Source of the DNA: Rahnella inusitata
GTDB lineage: Bacteria > Pseudomonadota > Gammaproteobacteria > Enterobacterales > Enterobacteriaceae
Length of the DNA stretch: 44,721 nt
NCBI RefSeq assembly: GCF_003263515.1
Contig: NZ_JYDE01000028.1
Coordinates: forward strand, 1 to 44,721
Direction: 5' to 3'
Shown: piece by piece, positions 1 to 9,015 of the stretch
How positions within the stretch are numbered: the first letter of the stretch is position 1
Layout of the letters: the number at the start of each line of letters is the position of its first letter
Made by a program: the position numbers and the translations under genes
Notes under the pieces: model-generated
Seen by the model: the letters and a program-made list of their open reading frames with translations, nothing else
Database searches by the model: none
Told to the model about the DNA's origin: nothing

Positions 1-49
1 AAAGGAAACAGAGATGTGAAAGTCTAGTGATTTAAGAAGTACCTCGTGT

Positions 50-125
<76 letters not shown>

Positions 126-136
126 AATATTAAAGA

Positions 137-158
137 AACCCGCTTAGGCGGGTTTTTT
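137..158 (+). terminator. Rho-independent terminator of the tRNA-Ala unit
   Basis: Perfect 7-bp stem AACCCGC/GCGGGTT (137-143 with 148-154), TTAG loop, ending in a run of T. It lies 12 nt after the CCA end. Confidence 0.9.
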
Positions 159-220
159 GCTTTCTGCTGTTCACTGCTTTCCCCGTGTTCAATTCCCGGT
201 ATTTCCCAAATTGCAGGTAT

Positions 221-244
221 AAAAAAAGGCGCCGGAGCGCCTTT
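221..244 (-). terminator. Rho-independent terminator of nupC
   Basis: Stem AGGCGC/GCGCCT around CGGA (227-232 with 237-242). Read on the minus strand it is followed by a run of seven T. It sits 25 nt past the nupC stop. Confidence 0.88.
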
Positions 245-268
245 CTTGTCGTTCTGTCGTTCGCTTAC

Positions 269-1456
269 TTACGCCAGTACCAGACCCGCGATAGAAGCAG
301 ACAACACGCTGACCAGCGTCGAGCCGTACAGCAGTTTCAGGCCAAAGCGAGAAACTACGTTGCCCTGATGTTCGTTCAGACCTTTGATAGCCCCTGCCAC
401 GATACCAATCGAGGAGAAGTTAGCGAAGGACACCAGGAACACGGACAAGATACCGACGCTGCGTGGTGACAAATCAGCAGCAACTTTCTGCAGATCCAGC
501 ATGGCAACGAACTCGTTGGAAACCAGCTTGGTGGCCATCATGCTGCCGACCTGCAAGGCTTCGTGGCTTGGTACGCCCATCATCCATGCAAACGGATAGA
601 AGACATAACCCAGTACGCCCTGGAAGGTGATACCGAATACCACGTCGAACAACGCATTCAGGCAAGAGATCAGTGCGATGAAACCAATCAACATGGCTGC
701 AACGATGATCGCCACTTTGAAGCCGGCGAGGATGTATTCACCCAGCATTTCAAAGAAGCTCTGACCCTGATGCGTGTTACCGATCTGCAGGTCTTCTTCC
801 GAATCAACTTTATAAGGGTTGATAAGCGACAATACGATAAAGGTACTGAACATGTTGAGTACCAGCGCAGCAACAACAAAGCGCGGTTCCAGCATGGTCA
901 TGTACGCACCCACGATCGACATAGAAACCGTCGACATTGCCGTAGCGGCCATGGTGTACATACGTTTTTCAGACATTTTGCCCAGAATATCTTTATACGC
1001 GATAAAGTTTTCTGACTGACCCAAAATCAGGGAACTGATGGCGTTGAAAGATTCCAGTTTTCCCATGCCATTAATTTTCGACAGTACCGTACCGATGATA
1101 CGGATGACGAAAGGCAGTACGCGAATGTGCTGTAAAATACCGATCAGTGCGGAAATAAACACGATCGGACACAAGACTTTCAAGAAGAAGAACGCTAATC
1201 CCTTATCGCTCATGCCCCCAAATACGAAGCCGGTTCCTTCCGCAGCGAATCCTAATAATTTCTCAAACATATCTGAGAAGCCTTTCACAAAACCTAAACC
1301 AATAGATGAGTTCAGGAAGAAATAGGCTAATAGGACTTCAATCACTAACAGCTGAACGATGAACCGTAAACGGATACTTTTACGGTCACGGCTCACCAGT
1401 AAAGCGAGTACTGCGACAACGGCCAACGCTAATACAAAGTGCAAAATGTTAGACAT
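269..1456 (-). CDS. nupC: Nucleoside:proton symporter NupC
   Basis: Inner-membrane concentrative nucleoside transporter (CNT family) that imports nucleosides with protons. The 395-aa product is close to the 400 aa of E. coli NupC and alignable along its length from recall. Family landmarks are visible: an N-terminal hydrophobic pair, the conserved GQSEN motif near residue 147 and the NEFVAMLDL segment near 317, which belong to the substrate-binding core of CNT transporters. It has its own terminator and is divergent from mntH across about 409 bp. In E. coli nupC is controlled by CRP and CytR; the upstream region here carries TTGCA repeats that could serve CytR (see separate entry). The ATG at 1456 is preceded on the minus strand by GGAGCACCC, a reasonable ribosome-binding site. 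Confidence 0.97.
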   Translation of the reverse strand: MSNILHFVLALAVVAVLALLVSRDRKSIRLRFIVQLLVIEVLLAYFFLNSSIGLGFVKGFSDMFEKLLGFAAEGTGFVFGGMSDKGLAFFFLKVLCPIVFISALIGILQHIRVLPFVIRIIGTVLSKINGMGKLESFNAISSLILGQSENFIAYKDILGKMSEKRMYTMAATAMSTVSMSIVGAYMTMLEPRFVVAALVLNMFSTFIVLSLINPYKVDSEEDLQIGNTHQGQSFFEMLGEYILAGFKVAIIVAAMLIGFIALISCLNALFDVVFGITFQGVLGYVFYPFAWMMGVPSHEALQVGSMMATKLVSNEFVAMLDLQKVAADLSPRSVGILSVFLVSFANFSSIGIVAGAIKGLNEHQGNVVSRFGLKLLYGSTLVSVLSASIAGLVLA

Positions 1457-1521
1457 GGGTGCTCCAAATTAGAGGCAGGCTATATTTCGACGGACATTCT
1501 ATGTAACGCGTACATTTAAAA

Positions 1522-1566
1522 CGTGAAGTCGCTTGCAAATATAGAAATTGCAGACATGAATTGCAA
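1522..1566 (-). promoter_or_regulatory. Candidate CytR/CRP region upstream of nupC
   Basis: Three TTGCA pentamers occur at 1533-1537, 1548-1552 and 1561-1565. On the minus strand the outermost reads GTTGCAAT, 7 of 8 to the CytR half-site GTTGCATT. A weak CRP-like CGTGA-N6-TTGCA spans 1522-1537. Known E. coli regulation of nupC by CytR/CRP motivates the call; the match itself is modest. No protein-coding gene is supported in 1457-1865. Confidence 0.35.
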
Positions 1567-1797
1567 CAAATCCCATTCCACCACACAAAAAATCAAGATG
1601 TTAAGAAAAATAGGCACAGTTTGCTTTCCTGTGCTAGCTTTATCATGTGCCGTAATGCGTTCTAAATCTGGTCAAACAGCCTCTGTTTTAGGAAAGCGCG
1701 CGCGTCCGGATTGAGAAAGCCGGGCGGGCGAATAACCACACAGTTATCACGTCGTCGCTTACTGCCTATCAGAATCATCGCTCAAATTTATCTAAAT

Positions 1798-1830
1798 GCA
1801 CTTGATAATCATTATCATTTAGACGATATT
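1798..1830 (+). promoter_or_regulatory. mntH promoter with a Fur-type operator
   Basis: TGATAATCATTATCA at 1803-1817 is a perfect 15-bp palindrome of the 7-1-7 Fur form and matches 15 of 19 positions of the classic Fur box over 1798-1816. It lies inside a plausible promoter: -35 TTGATA (1802-1807), 17-nt spacer, -10 GATATT (1825-1830). Fur and MntR both repress mntH in E. coli; I did not find an obvious MntR palindrome. Confidence 0.75.
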
Positions 1831-1865
1831 TGTGTAAGCGTAATAATTGTAGGGGTTAACACATT

Positions 1866-3095
1866 ATGTTGAACAGCCGGACCGAATCTTCAGGCCGCGC
1901 ATCCAGAAAGATGAAGCTTTCGTTGATGGGACCGGCTTTTATAGCTGCCATCGGTTACATCGATCCGGGTAACTTTGCGACAAATATCCAGGCCGGTGCT
2001 TCTTACGGCTACCAGCTGCTGTGGGTCGTCGTCTGGGCCAACGTGATGGCGATGCTGATCCAGCTTCTTTCTGCCAAGCTCGGTATCGCCACTGGCAAAA
2101 ATCTCGCTGAACATATTCGCGATCGCTTCCCGCGTCCTGCCGTCTGGGCTTACTGGGTGCAGGCAGAAATTATTGCGATGGCCACCGATCTGGCAGAATT
2201 TATCGGTGCGGCCATCGGTTTCAAATTACTGCTCGGCGTGTCGCTGTTTCAGGGCGCGGTGCTGACCGGTATCGCCACCTTCATTATTCTTGCTCTGCAA
2301 AAGCGCGGACAAAAGCCGCTGGAACTGGTGATCGCCGGTCTTCTGCTGTTCGTGGCCGCCGCTTATATTGTCGAACTGTTCTTTTCGCAGCCGAGTATGG
2401 TCGCGCTGGGAAAAGGGATGTTAATTCCGGCGCTGCCGACCAGTGATTCCGTCTATCTGGCTGCCGGTGTGCTGGGGGCGACAATTATGCCCCACGTCAT
2501 CTACCTGCACTCTTCGCTGACCCAGCGCGGGGGCAAGGCGTCGAAAGCGCAACGTTATTCTGCCACCAAGCTGGATGTCGGGATCGCCATGACCATCGCG
2601 GGTTTCGTGAATCTGGCGATGATGGCGACCGCCGCTGCGGCTTTCCACTTTAGCGGGCACAGCGGTATCAGCGAGCTCGATGAAGCCTATCTGACGCTGC
2701 AACCTTTGCTCGGCCACGCCGCCGCCACCACCTTTGGCCTGAGTCTGGTCGCCGCCGGGTTGTCTTCGACCGTCGTCGGAACACTGGCCGGTCAGGTGGT
2801 CATGCAGGGCTTTGTGAAGTTCTATATCCCGATTTGGGTGCGTCGCGTCGTCACCATGATGCCGTCCTTTATCGTTATTCTGATGGGGCTGGACGCCACA
2901 CGAATTCTGGTGATGAGCCAGGTGCTGCTGAGTTTCGGGATTGCGCTGGCGCTGTTGCCGCTGCTGGCGTTCACCGGCAACCGCAGCCTGATGGGTGAGA
3001 TGACCAACACCAGAACGGTGCAATGGGCGGGGCGGCTGATTGTGCTGATTGTCGTCAGCCTTAACCTCTATCTGCTGATCGGCATGCTGAAATAA
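1866..3095 (+). CDS. mntH: Nramp-type manganese:proton symporter MntH
   Basis: Inner-membrane divalent metal importer, chiefly Mn2+ driven by the proton gradient, used under manganese limitation and oxidative stress. The 409-aa length fits the family (E. coli 412). The [10 protein letters not shown] motif of TM1 (about residues 35-44) carries the metal-coordinating Asp and Asn, and MPHVIYLHS near residue 208 is the TM6 motif with the Met-Pro-His signature. Eleven hydrophobic segments can be picked out. ATG at 1866 follows AGGGGT. It is monocistronic, with a strong terminator 20-odd nt after the stop and a Fur-type operator in its promoter. Confidence 0.97.
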   Translation: MLNSRTESSGRASRKMKLSLMGPAFIAAIGYIDPGNFATNIQAGASYGYQLLWVVVWANVMAMLIQLLSAKLGIATGKNLAEHIRDRFPRPAVWAYWVQAEIIAMATDLAEFIGAAIGFKLLLGVSLFQGAVLTGIATFIILALQKRGQKPLELVIAGLLLFVAAAYIVELFFSQPSMVALGKGMLIPALPTSDSVYLAAGVLGATIMPHVIYLHSSLTQRGGKASKAQRYSATKLDVGIAMTIAGFVNLAMMATAAAAFHFSGHSGISELDEAYLTLQPLLGHAAATTFGLSLVAAGLSSTVVGTLAGQVVMQGFVKFYIPIWVRRVVTMMPSFIVILMGLDATRILVMSQVLLSFGIALALLPLLAFTGNRSLMGEMTNTRTVQWAGRLIVLIVVSLNLYLLIGMLK

Positions 3096-3115
3096 CCTCA
3101 GCGCCGCAGCAATAA

Positions 3116-3147
3116 AAAACGGGACAGCGCAAACTGTCCCGTTTTTT
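3116..3147. terminator. Bidirectional terminator between mntH and ypeC
   Basis: Stem ACGGGACAG/CTGTCCCGT (3119-3127 with 3134-3142) flanked by A-run on the left and T-run on the right, so it can end transcription of mntH rightward and of ypeC leftward. Confidence 0.9.
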
Positions 3148-3166
3148 TATCTGAAATCTTTGCGAA

Positions 3167-3601
3167 TCAATGGCGGTGATCGCCATGACCCCGGTGATCA
3201 TCATGTCTGTCGTGCCCGCGATCCGGGCCGCGACCTCTGTCGTGACCATGACCCCGGTCCGGCCCGCGACCATGATTATCATAATGGGGACGGCCATAAT
3301 AGCGCGGCGGAGGTGGACGATGATGAGAACGGTTATCCCACCAGCCGCGATCGCGCCAGCGGCCGCCATCCCAGTAATAGCCGCGATGGCTGCGTTCACC
3401 GTAGTAACGGCCGTGGTGATTGTTCCACCAGCCGGCATCACGCCAGTCATACCCATCCCAGTAATAACCGCGACGATCGCGGTCACCGATATTGATTGAA
3501 AGACCCGGAGTACTCAGGCTAAAGCTGCTGGCCTCTACAGCGGGAGCCGCAGCAGGAAGCAGTGCAAATAATAATGTACCGAACAGTAAAGGCTTAATCA
3601 T
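3167..3601 (-). CDS. ypeC: DUF2502 small exported protein, YpeC-like
   Basis: The 144-aa product starts with a clear signal peptide (hydrophobic residues 4-20, Ala-rich cleavage zone near AAAPAVEA), so it should be periplasmic. It then has the LSINIGDRD and YYWDGxxWRD motifs typical of DUF2502/YpeC, which also sits beside mntH in E. coli. The motif RGYYWDG-WRD-GWW is duplicated (about residues 44-58 and 72-86). The C-terminal third is almost only Gly, Arg, Asp and His in short GPDRGHG-type repeats, longer than in the 108-aa E. coli protein. Function is unknown; metal binding by the His/Asp tail is only a guess. ATG 3601 follows a GGGGG ribosome-binding site. Confidence 0.85.
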   Translation of the reverse strand: MIKPLLFGTLLFALLPAAAPAVEASSFSLSTPGLSINIGDRDRRGYYWDGYDWRDAGWWNNHHGRYYGERSHRGYYWDGGRWRDRGWWDNRSHHRPPPPRYYGRPHYDNHGRGPDRGHGHDRGRGPDRGHDRHDDHRGHGDHRH

Positions 3602-3630
3602 AATGCCCCCAGATTCCTTATAATTTATGC

Positions 3631-3741
3631 TGACAGTTATAAGGCGAAGACACCCCCGATACTATTGGTCGCAATCCTGTTTTGATTGATTTACGCGCCT
3701 TAACGGAATCCTTACTGAGTCTCCATAAAGGCGCGTTTTTT
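3631..3741 (+). ncRNA. Possible small RNA between ypeC and the aldo/keto reductase gene
   Basis: A perfect TATAAT hexamer (3619-3624, plus strand) precedes about 110 nt ending in a 9-bp hairpin plus T6. Neither flanking gene is on the plus strand, so a plus-strand terminator here needs its own transcript. The -35 region is poor and the hairpin loop is large (26 nt). No known RNA family was recognised. Confidence 0.25.
3693..3741 (+). terminator. Plus-strand terminator-like hairpin
   Basis: ACGCGCCTT (3693-3701) pairs perfectly with AAGGCGCGT (3728-3736), followed by six T (3736-3741). Read on the minus strand there is no T-run, so it does not look like the terminator of the leftward gene that ends at 3760. 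Confidence 0.5.
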
Positions 3742-3759
3742 GCTCATATGCGTAAACGG

Positions 3760-4749
<990 letters not shown>

Positions 4750-4953
4750 AAGAACCTTTTTGATTGAGGTAGAAATAATGTAAGGATGAGGTAAATGCTG
4801 TTTTAGTGTATGCGTTTTCACTCGCAATTCCAGCTACTCCGATCACAACCAGAACAATCCTTAGTTTCCGTTACCGTTGAAAAGCGGAGTTATTATCATC
4901 ATCCATTACTTTCATTGCTGAACCTGCATCGTTGCGTGATCTCAGTGCAATGC

Positions 4954-4971
4954 TGTAACTCTGCGTTGCCA
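4954..4971 (+). promoter_or_regulatory. Candidate TyrR box upstream of ipdC
   Basis: TGTAAC-TCTGCG-TTGCCA matches 9 of 12 fixed positions of the TyrR box TGTAAA-N6-TTTACA and keeps the essential G at 2 and C at 17. It ends about 97 bp before the ipdC start. TyrR is a known regulator of ipdC in Enterobacter. Otherwise the 319-bp gap 4750-5068 shows no gene. Confidence 0.35.
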
Positions 4972-5068
4972 TACCTCTTTCGAATAAAAAATCTCCTATT
5001 CCCGTTTTTGGCGTAATACTTAAGTTAGCGGGATTAACTGTTTACCTTCTATTTAACAGAGGATCGTC

Positions 5069-6727
5069 ATGGATAATCTATACACCGTAGGTGACTATCT
5101 CTTGGATCGCTTATCCTTCAGCGGTATCTCCGAACTGTTTGGCGTGCCGGGCGATTACAATCTGCAATTCCTCGACAGCGTCATCAGCCATCAGGAAATT
5201 ACCTGGGTCGGCTGCACCAACGAGCTCAACGCGGCCTATGGCGCGGACGGCTACGCGCGCACCAAGGGCATCGCCGCGCTGCTGACCACCTTTGGCGTCG
5301 GCGAACTCAGCGCGCTGAACGGCATTGCAGGCAGTTATGCCGAATATGTCCCTGTGATCCACATCGTGGGCGCGCCGCCACTCTCTGCGCAGCGCAAAGG
5401 TGAATTACTGCATCACACGCTGGGCGACGGTGATTTCAGCCATTTCATGCGCATGTCGCAGCCAGTAAGCGTGGCGCTGGGCTCGCTGACCCCGGAAAAT
5501 GCGCTGACCGAAATCGACCGCGTTATCGAAGAAGTGATCTACACCTCGCGTCCTGGCTATCTGTTGTTGCCAAGCGATGTCGCCGCTATGCCGGTCAGCA
5601 CGCGGGCGCACGCCGTCCCTGCGCGGCAACCGACGTTTTCAGCGGCTTCGCTGGAAGCTTTCGTGGCCGCCGCCGATGCCCAACTTCGCCGTGCCGGACG
5701 CGTTGCCCTGCTGGCGGATTTTCTGGCCGAGCGATTTGATGTAAAAGCCGCACTGGAACACTGGATGGAGGACGTGCCGCTGGCGCACTCAACGCTGCTG
5801 ATGGGCAAAGGATTGTTCAATGAACAGCAGCCGAATTTTGCCGGTACATACTCCGGCGCGGCCAGCGCGGCTTCCACCAAAGAGGCGATTGAAGGCGCTG
5901 ATGTGGTGATTACCGTTGGCGTTAAATTCACTGACACCATCACCGCAGGTTTCACCCAGCAACTTCCCGCCGAAAAATGTATCGATCTCCAGCTGTTTTC
6001 CGCCCGCGTAGGTAATCAGATCTTCCACCAGTTGCCGATCGCCAAAACTGTCAGCGTGCTGCACCGGCTGACGGCTGAACTGGCCTCACTGTGGCCGCCG
6101 TATGCCGTGAAACGCACAACGCTTCCTCAACCGGCGGATGACAGCCTCGATCAGTATGCCTTCTGGCAACAGATTCAGGCCTTTCTCCGGCCTGGCGACG
6201 TGCTGGTTGCCGAGCAGGGGACATCTTGTTTCGGCGCTGCGGCGCTGACGCTGCCGCAGGACTGCCAGTTTGTCGTCCAGCCCTTGTGGGGGTCGATCGG
6301 CTTTACGCTGCCCGCTGCGTTTGGCGTGCAGATTGCGGTGCCGGATCGCCGTGTGGTGTTGCTTATCGGTGACGGCTCGGCGCAGCTGACGCTTCAGGGG
6401 TTAGGCGCTGCGATCCGCTACGGACTGCCGCCGGTGATTTTCGTCATCAATAATGAAGGCTACACGGTTGAAAGAGCGATCCACGGCGAGACTCAGCGCT
6501 ACAACGATATTGCGCAATGGAACTGGACGCAGTTCCCGGCGGCATTCGGTGGTAAAAATGTGTTCAGCGCGCGGGCAGATACCCCGCAGGCGCTGAAAGC
6601 GGCAATTGAACAGGCCAGCGCCAAACGGCGGATGGCGTGGATTGAGGTGATGTTGCCGAAAATGGACATTCCCGAGCTGCTCGATTCCGTCACCAAATCG
6701 CTGGCGAAGCGTAACTCAGGGCAGTAA
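5069..6727 (+). CDS. ipdC: Indole-3-pyruvate decarboxylase
   Basis: Thiamine-diphosphate enzyme that decarboxylates indole-3-pyruvate to indole-3-acetaldehyde, the key step of the indolepyruvate route to auxin (IAA). The 552 aa equal the length of the Enterobacter cloacae enzyme. N-terminal ThDP-pyrimidine domain with FGVPGDYN and the catalytic Glu in CTNELNAAYGADGYAR (about residues 49-64), HHTLGDGDF near 114 with paired histidines, and the C-terminal cofactor motif GDGSAQLT...NNEGYT (about 434-465) with Mg2+-binding Asp and Asn. ATG at 5069 follows AGAGGA. It may also act on phenylpyruvate. Its 3' end overlaps the convergent LysR gene by 12 bp. This trait is common in plant-associated enterobacteria. 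Confidence 0.93.
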   Translation: MDNLYTVGDYLLDRLSFSGISELFGVPGDYNLQFLDSVISHQEITWVGCTNELNAAYGADGYARTKGIAALLTTFGVGELSALNGIAGSYAEYVPVIHIVGAPPLSAQRKGELLHHTLGDGDFSHFMRMSQPVSVALGSLTPENALTEIDRVIEEVIYTSRPGYLLLPSDVAAMPVSTRAHAVPARQPTFSAASLEAFVAAADAQLRRAGRVALLADFLAERFDVKAALEHWMEDVPLAHSTLLMGKGLFNEQQPNFAGTYSGAASAASTKEAIEGADVVITVGVKFTDTITAGFTQQLPAEKCIDLQLFSARVGNQIFHQLPIAKTVSVLHRLTAELASLWPPYAVKRTTLPQPADDSLDQYAFWQQIQAFLRPGDVLVAEQGTSCFGAAALTLPQDCQFVVQPLWGSIGFTLPAAFGVQIAVPDRRVVLLIGDGSAQLTLQGLGAAIRYGLPPVIFVINNEGYTVERAIHGETQRYNDIAQWNWTQFPAAFGGKNVFSARADTPQALKAAIEQASAKRRMAWIEVMLPKMDIPELLDSVTKSLAKRNSGQ

Positions 6728-7603
6728 CTCAGCGTCCGGCGACGGCGGGTCGATCAGCTGGTCGATGAACCAGCTTCCCGCCGGTCCGGGCTGATTATTC
6801 TTGCTCCACACCGCATCCACCGAAATCTTCTTCGGCCAGCCGCGCAGGGGAAGGGCGACCAGCTTGTCATGCCCGAACTGCTGCACCAGCCAGTGCGGCA
6901 GCGTCGCCCAGCCAAACCCTTGTTCCGCCATTTCCAGCAGCATCAGATAGCTCGGCGCAGACCAGATCTGTCCCTGCGCGCGCGGCATTTCCCGGCGGCT
7001 GTAAGGTTGCAGACACAGCTCGCGGAAGGTAGGTAACTGCTCGGGCTGCAATTGTGGGATCTTTGCCAGCGGATGGGCTTTGCTGCAAAAAATCGACATA
7101 TCCGTCTGCTCCGGCAATCGCGCCACGCCGATGTCCGGCGGGTAGCTCTTCTGGACTTCCACCATGCCGATATGGGCGCGGCCCGACTGCAACAGGTCGA
7201 TAACGTCCTGATCTTCCGCAATCTGGCACTCGAATTCAATATCGGGATAACGCCGTTCGAACCGGCGGAGCAGCGCTTCGTGGTGGGTCGGCTGATACGT
7301 ATCTGAAAGTACAAACGTCAGGCGCGTCTCCACCTGGGTGGATAACCGCACCGCCAGTTCGTCGAGGCGTTCACTGGCGGCAAGGATCGCCTGAACGTGG
7401 CTCAGCACGCGCTGCCCGGCGGGTGTCAGCACTGGATGGCGGCTCTGGCGGTCAAACAGCGTCACGCCTAAATCCACTTCCAGATTAGCGATGGCGGTAC
7501 TGACGGTGGACTGACTTTTGCGCAGCTTTCTGGCGGCGGCGGAAAAGGATCCGGCGTCGGCGGCTTCTACAAAGGCCATCAGGGCTTCCGGCGAATAACG
7601 CAT
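6716..7603 (-). CDS. LysR-type transcriptional regulator
   Basis: Protein of 295 aa with an N-terminal winged helix-turn-helix (about residues 4-63; AARKLRKSQSTVSTAIANLE is the recognition region) and a LysR substrate-binding domain to the C-terminus. ATG 7603 is preferred over the in-frame GTG 6 nt upstream because AAGGAG lies 7-8 nt before it. It is divergent from the PACE efflux gene, an arrangement like aceR/aceI in Acinetobacter, so control of that exporter is the leading inference. It is also convergent with ipdC and could affect it, but nothing in the sequence shows that. Confidence 0.9.
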   Translation of the reverse strand: MRYSPEALMAFVEAADAGSFSAAARKLRKSQSTVSTAIANLEVDLGVTLFDRQSRHPVLTPAGQRVLSHVQAILAASERLDELAVRLSTQVETRLTFVLSDTYQPTHHEALLRRFERRYPDIEFECQIAEDQDVIDLLQSGRAHIGMVEVQKSYPPDIGVARLPEQTDMSIFCSKAHPLAKIPQLQPEQLPTFRELCLQPYSRREMPRAQGQIWSAPSYLMLLEMAEQGFGWATLPHWLVQQFGHDKLVALPLRGWPKKISVDAVWSKNNQPGPAGSWFIDQLIDPPSPDAELLP

Positions 7604-7626
7604 GTTCACTCTCCTTACTATTGATG

Positions 7627-7643
7627 TATCTATTTTATCGATA
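7627..7643. promoter_or_regulatory. Candidate LysR operator between the regulator and the PACE gene
   Basis: In the 131-bp AT-rich divergent region, TATC-N9-GATA (7627-7630 with 7640-7643) forms an inverted repeat, and further TATC copies follow at about 7650 and 7661. LysR proteins bind interrupted dyads (T-N11-A) in such places. Confidence 0.3.
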
Positions 7644-7734
7644 CTTTCTATCTTTTACCTATCTCATTTTATGATGATAATGCCCGCCTGTGACAACCGT
7701 CACTCATCAATATTCAGGAATCAGGCAGGTTTTT

Positions 7735-8208
7735 ATGTCTAAGCAAACACGGAACATCTCTCAGAAAACCTTCGGCGAGCGCATTTTACATGCGGTGGGC
7801 TTCGAAACGCTGGCCGTGCTGATCTCAGCCCCGGCAGCGGCCTGGTTATTAAATAAACCGGTCTGGGAAATGGGCGCACTGGCCATCATGTTGTCGACAA
7901 CGGCGATGGTGTGGAACATCGTTTATAACAGCATCTTTGACCGGTTGTGGCCCGTATCGCGCGTGGTGCGGACGTTTAAAATCCGCGTGGCTCACGCTTT
8001 GGGTTTTGAAGGCGGCTTTATCCTTATCGGTCTGCCGATTGCCGCGTTGTGGCTGGGTATCAGCCTGCTGGACGCCTTTATGCTGGAAATCGGGTTCTTC
8101 CTGTTCTTCCTGCCGTACACCGTGGCGTACAACTGGATCTACGACACCCTGCGTCAACGCTTGATAAGCCGTCGTCAGACAATGGAGGATTGCCCCGCGA
8201 AGCACTGA
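7735..8208 (+). CDS. PACE family efflux protein (tandem BTP domains)
   Basis: Inner-membrane exporter of 157 aa with four hydrophobic helices in two bacterial-transmembrane-pair repeats. Signature motifs of the Proteobacterial Antimicrobial Compound Efflux family are all visible: ERILHAVGFE near residues 14-23 (the Glu at the end is equivalent to the essential Glu15 of AceI), WNIVYNSIFDRLWP in helix 2, RVAHALGFEGG opening repeat 2, and PYTVAYNWIYD in helix 4. Known members export chlorhexidine, acriflavine or short diamines. The start at 7735 has AGGCAGGT upstream; earlier in-frame codons lack one. Likely controlled by the divergent LysR gene; a strong terminator follows. Confidence 0.92.
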   Translation: MSKQTRNISQKTFGERILHAVGFETLAVLISAPAAAWLLNKPVWEMGALAIMLSTTAMVWNIVYNSIFDRLWPVSRVVRTFKIRVAHALGFEGGFILIGLPIAALWLGISLLDAFMLEIGFFLFFLPYTVAYNWIYDTLRQRLISRRQTMEDCPAKH

Positions 8209-8230
8209 TCGTCGTTTTGACGTCACACCG

Positions 8231-8268
8231 AAAAGCCCGCAGACATTTTCTTTGTTTGCGGGCTTTTT
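8231..8268 (+). terminator. Terminator after the PACE gene
   Basis: Eleven-bp stem AAAAGCCCGCA/TGCGGGCTTTT (8231-8241 with 8257-8267) followed by T. Confidence 0.9.
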
Positions 8269-8310
8269 GTCGGTTATGGTTTTGCACATCACACACATTC
8301 AGGGGCGAAG

Positions 8311-9012
8311 ATGAAGACGTTAGGGCTGATTGGCGGCATGAGCTGGGAATCCACCGTGCCGTATTACCGTATGATCAACGAACACGTCAAGCAGCAGCTC
8401 GGCGGCTTACACTCGGCCACACTATTTCTCTACAGCGTCGATTTCTATGAAATTGAAAAACTGCAAATGGCCGGAGACTGGCAGCAGGCGGGCGAAATCC
8501 TCGGTAATGCGGCCAATGCCCTGGCGCGCGCCGGGGCAGAGGTGATTGTGGTTTGTACCAACACCATGCACAAAGTGGCGGACGATATCGAACGCATCGG
8601 CGGCCTGCCGTTACTGCATATCGCTGATGCGACGGCAGAAAAAATTAAAGGGCAGGGGCTGCGAAAAATCGGTCTGCTTGGCACCCGTTTCACCATGGAA
8701 CAGGATTTCTATCGCGGGCGTTTACAGGGTATTCATCAGATTGAGGTCGTGACGCCGGATGAAGCCGACCGCGCAATTGTCCACCGGATCATCTACGAAG
8801 AGTTGTGTCTGGGGATCGTTAATGACGCATCACGCGAAGAATACCGCCAGATTATTGCCAAACTGGAGCTGCAGGGCGTTGAAGGCATTATTCTGGGCTG
8901 CACTGAAATCACCCTGCTGGTCGGTGCGGAAGACGCCAGCGTGCCGGTCTTCGACACCACCGCCATCCATGCGCTGGCGGCGGCGGAGTTCTCTCTTAAA
9001 GACGATGTTTAA
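8311..9012 (+). CDS. ygeA: Aspartate/glutamate-type amino-acid racemase YgeA
   Basis: PLP-independent racemase of the Asp/Glu/hydantoin family, 233 aa (E. coli YgeA 230 aa, a broad-specificity racemase). The two catalytic cysteines are present: CTNTMHK near residue 83 and GCTEI near 197. N-terminal LGLIGGMSWEST and DATAEKI motifs also match. Cytosolic, supplies D-amino acids in known members. ATG 8311 follows AGGGGCG. Its stop is 3 bp from the 3' end of convergent yfeO. Confidence 0.9.
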   Translation: MKTLGLIGGMSWESTVPYYRMINEHVKQQLGGLHSATLFLYSVDFYEIEKLQMAGDWQQAGEILGNAANALARAGAEVIVVCTNTMHKVADDIERIGGLPLLHIADATAEKIKGQGLRKIGLLGTRFTMEQDFYRGRLQGIHQIEVVTPDEADRAIVHRIIYEELCLGIVNDASREEYRQIIAKLELQGVEGIILGCTEITLLVGAEDASVPVFDTTAIHALAAAEFSLKDDV

Positions 9013-9015
9013 GCT

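Noticed and set aside
2421-3023. 200-codon open frame antisense to mntH
   Set aside because: Codon-bias shadow of mntH; Gln/His/Arg-rich with no family resemblance.
3602-3759. Terminator of the aldo/keto reductase gene at 3693-3741
   Set aside because: On the minus strand the hairpin is not followed by T; its orientation is plus.
5038-5057. Palindrome TGTTTACC...TTTAACA just before ipdC as a TyrR box
   Set aside because: Spacing between TGT and ACA is 14 rather than 12, so it does not fit the TyrR consensus.
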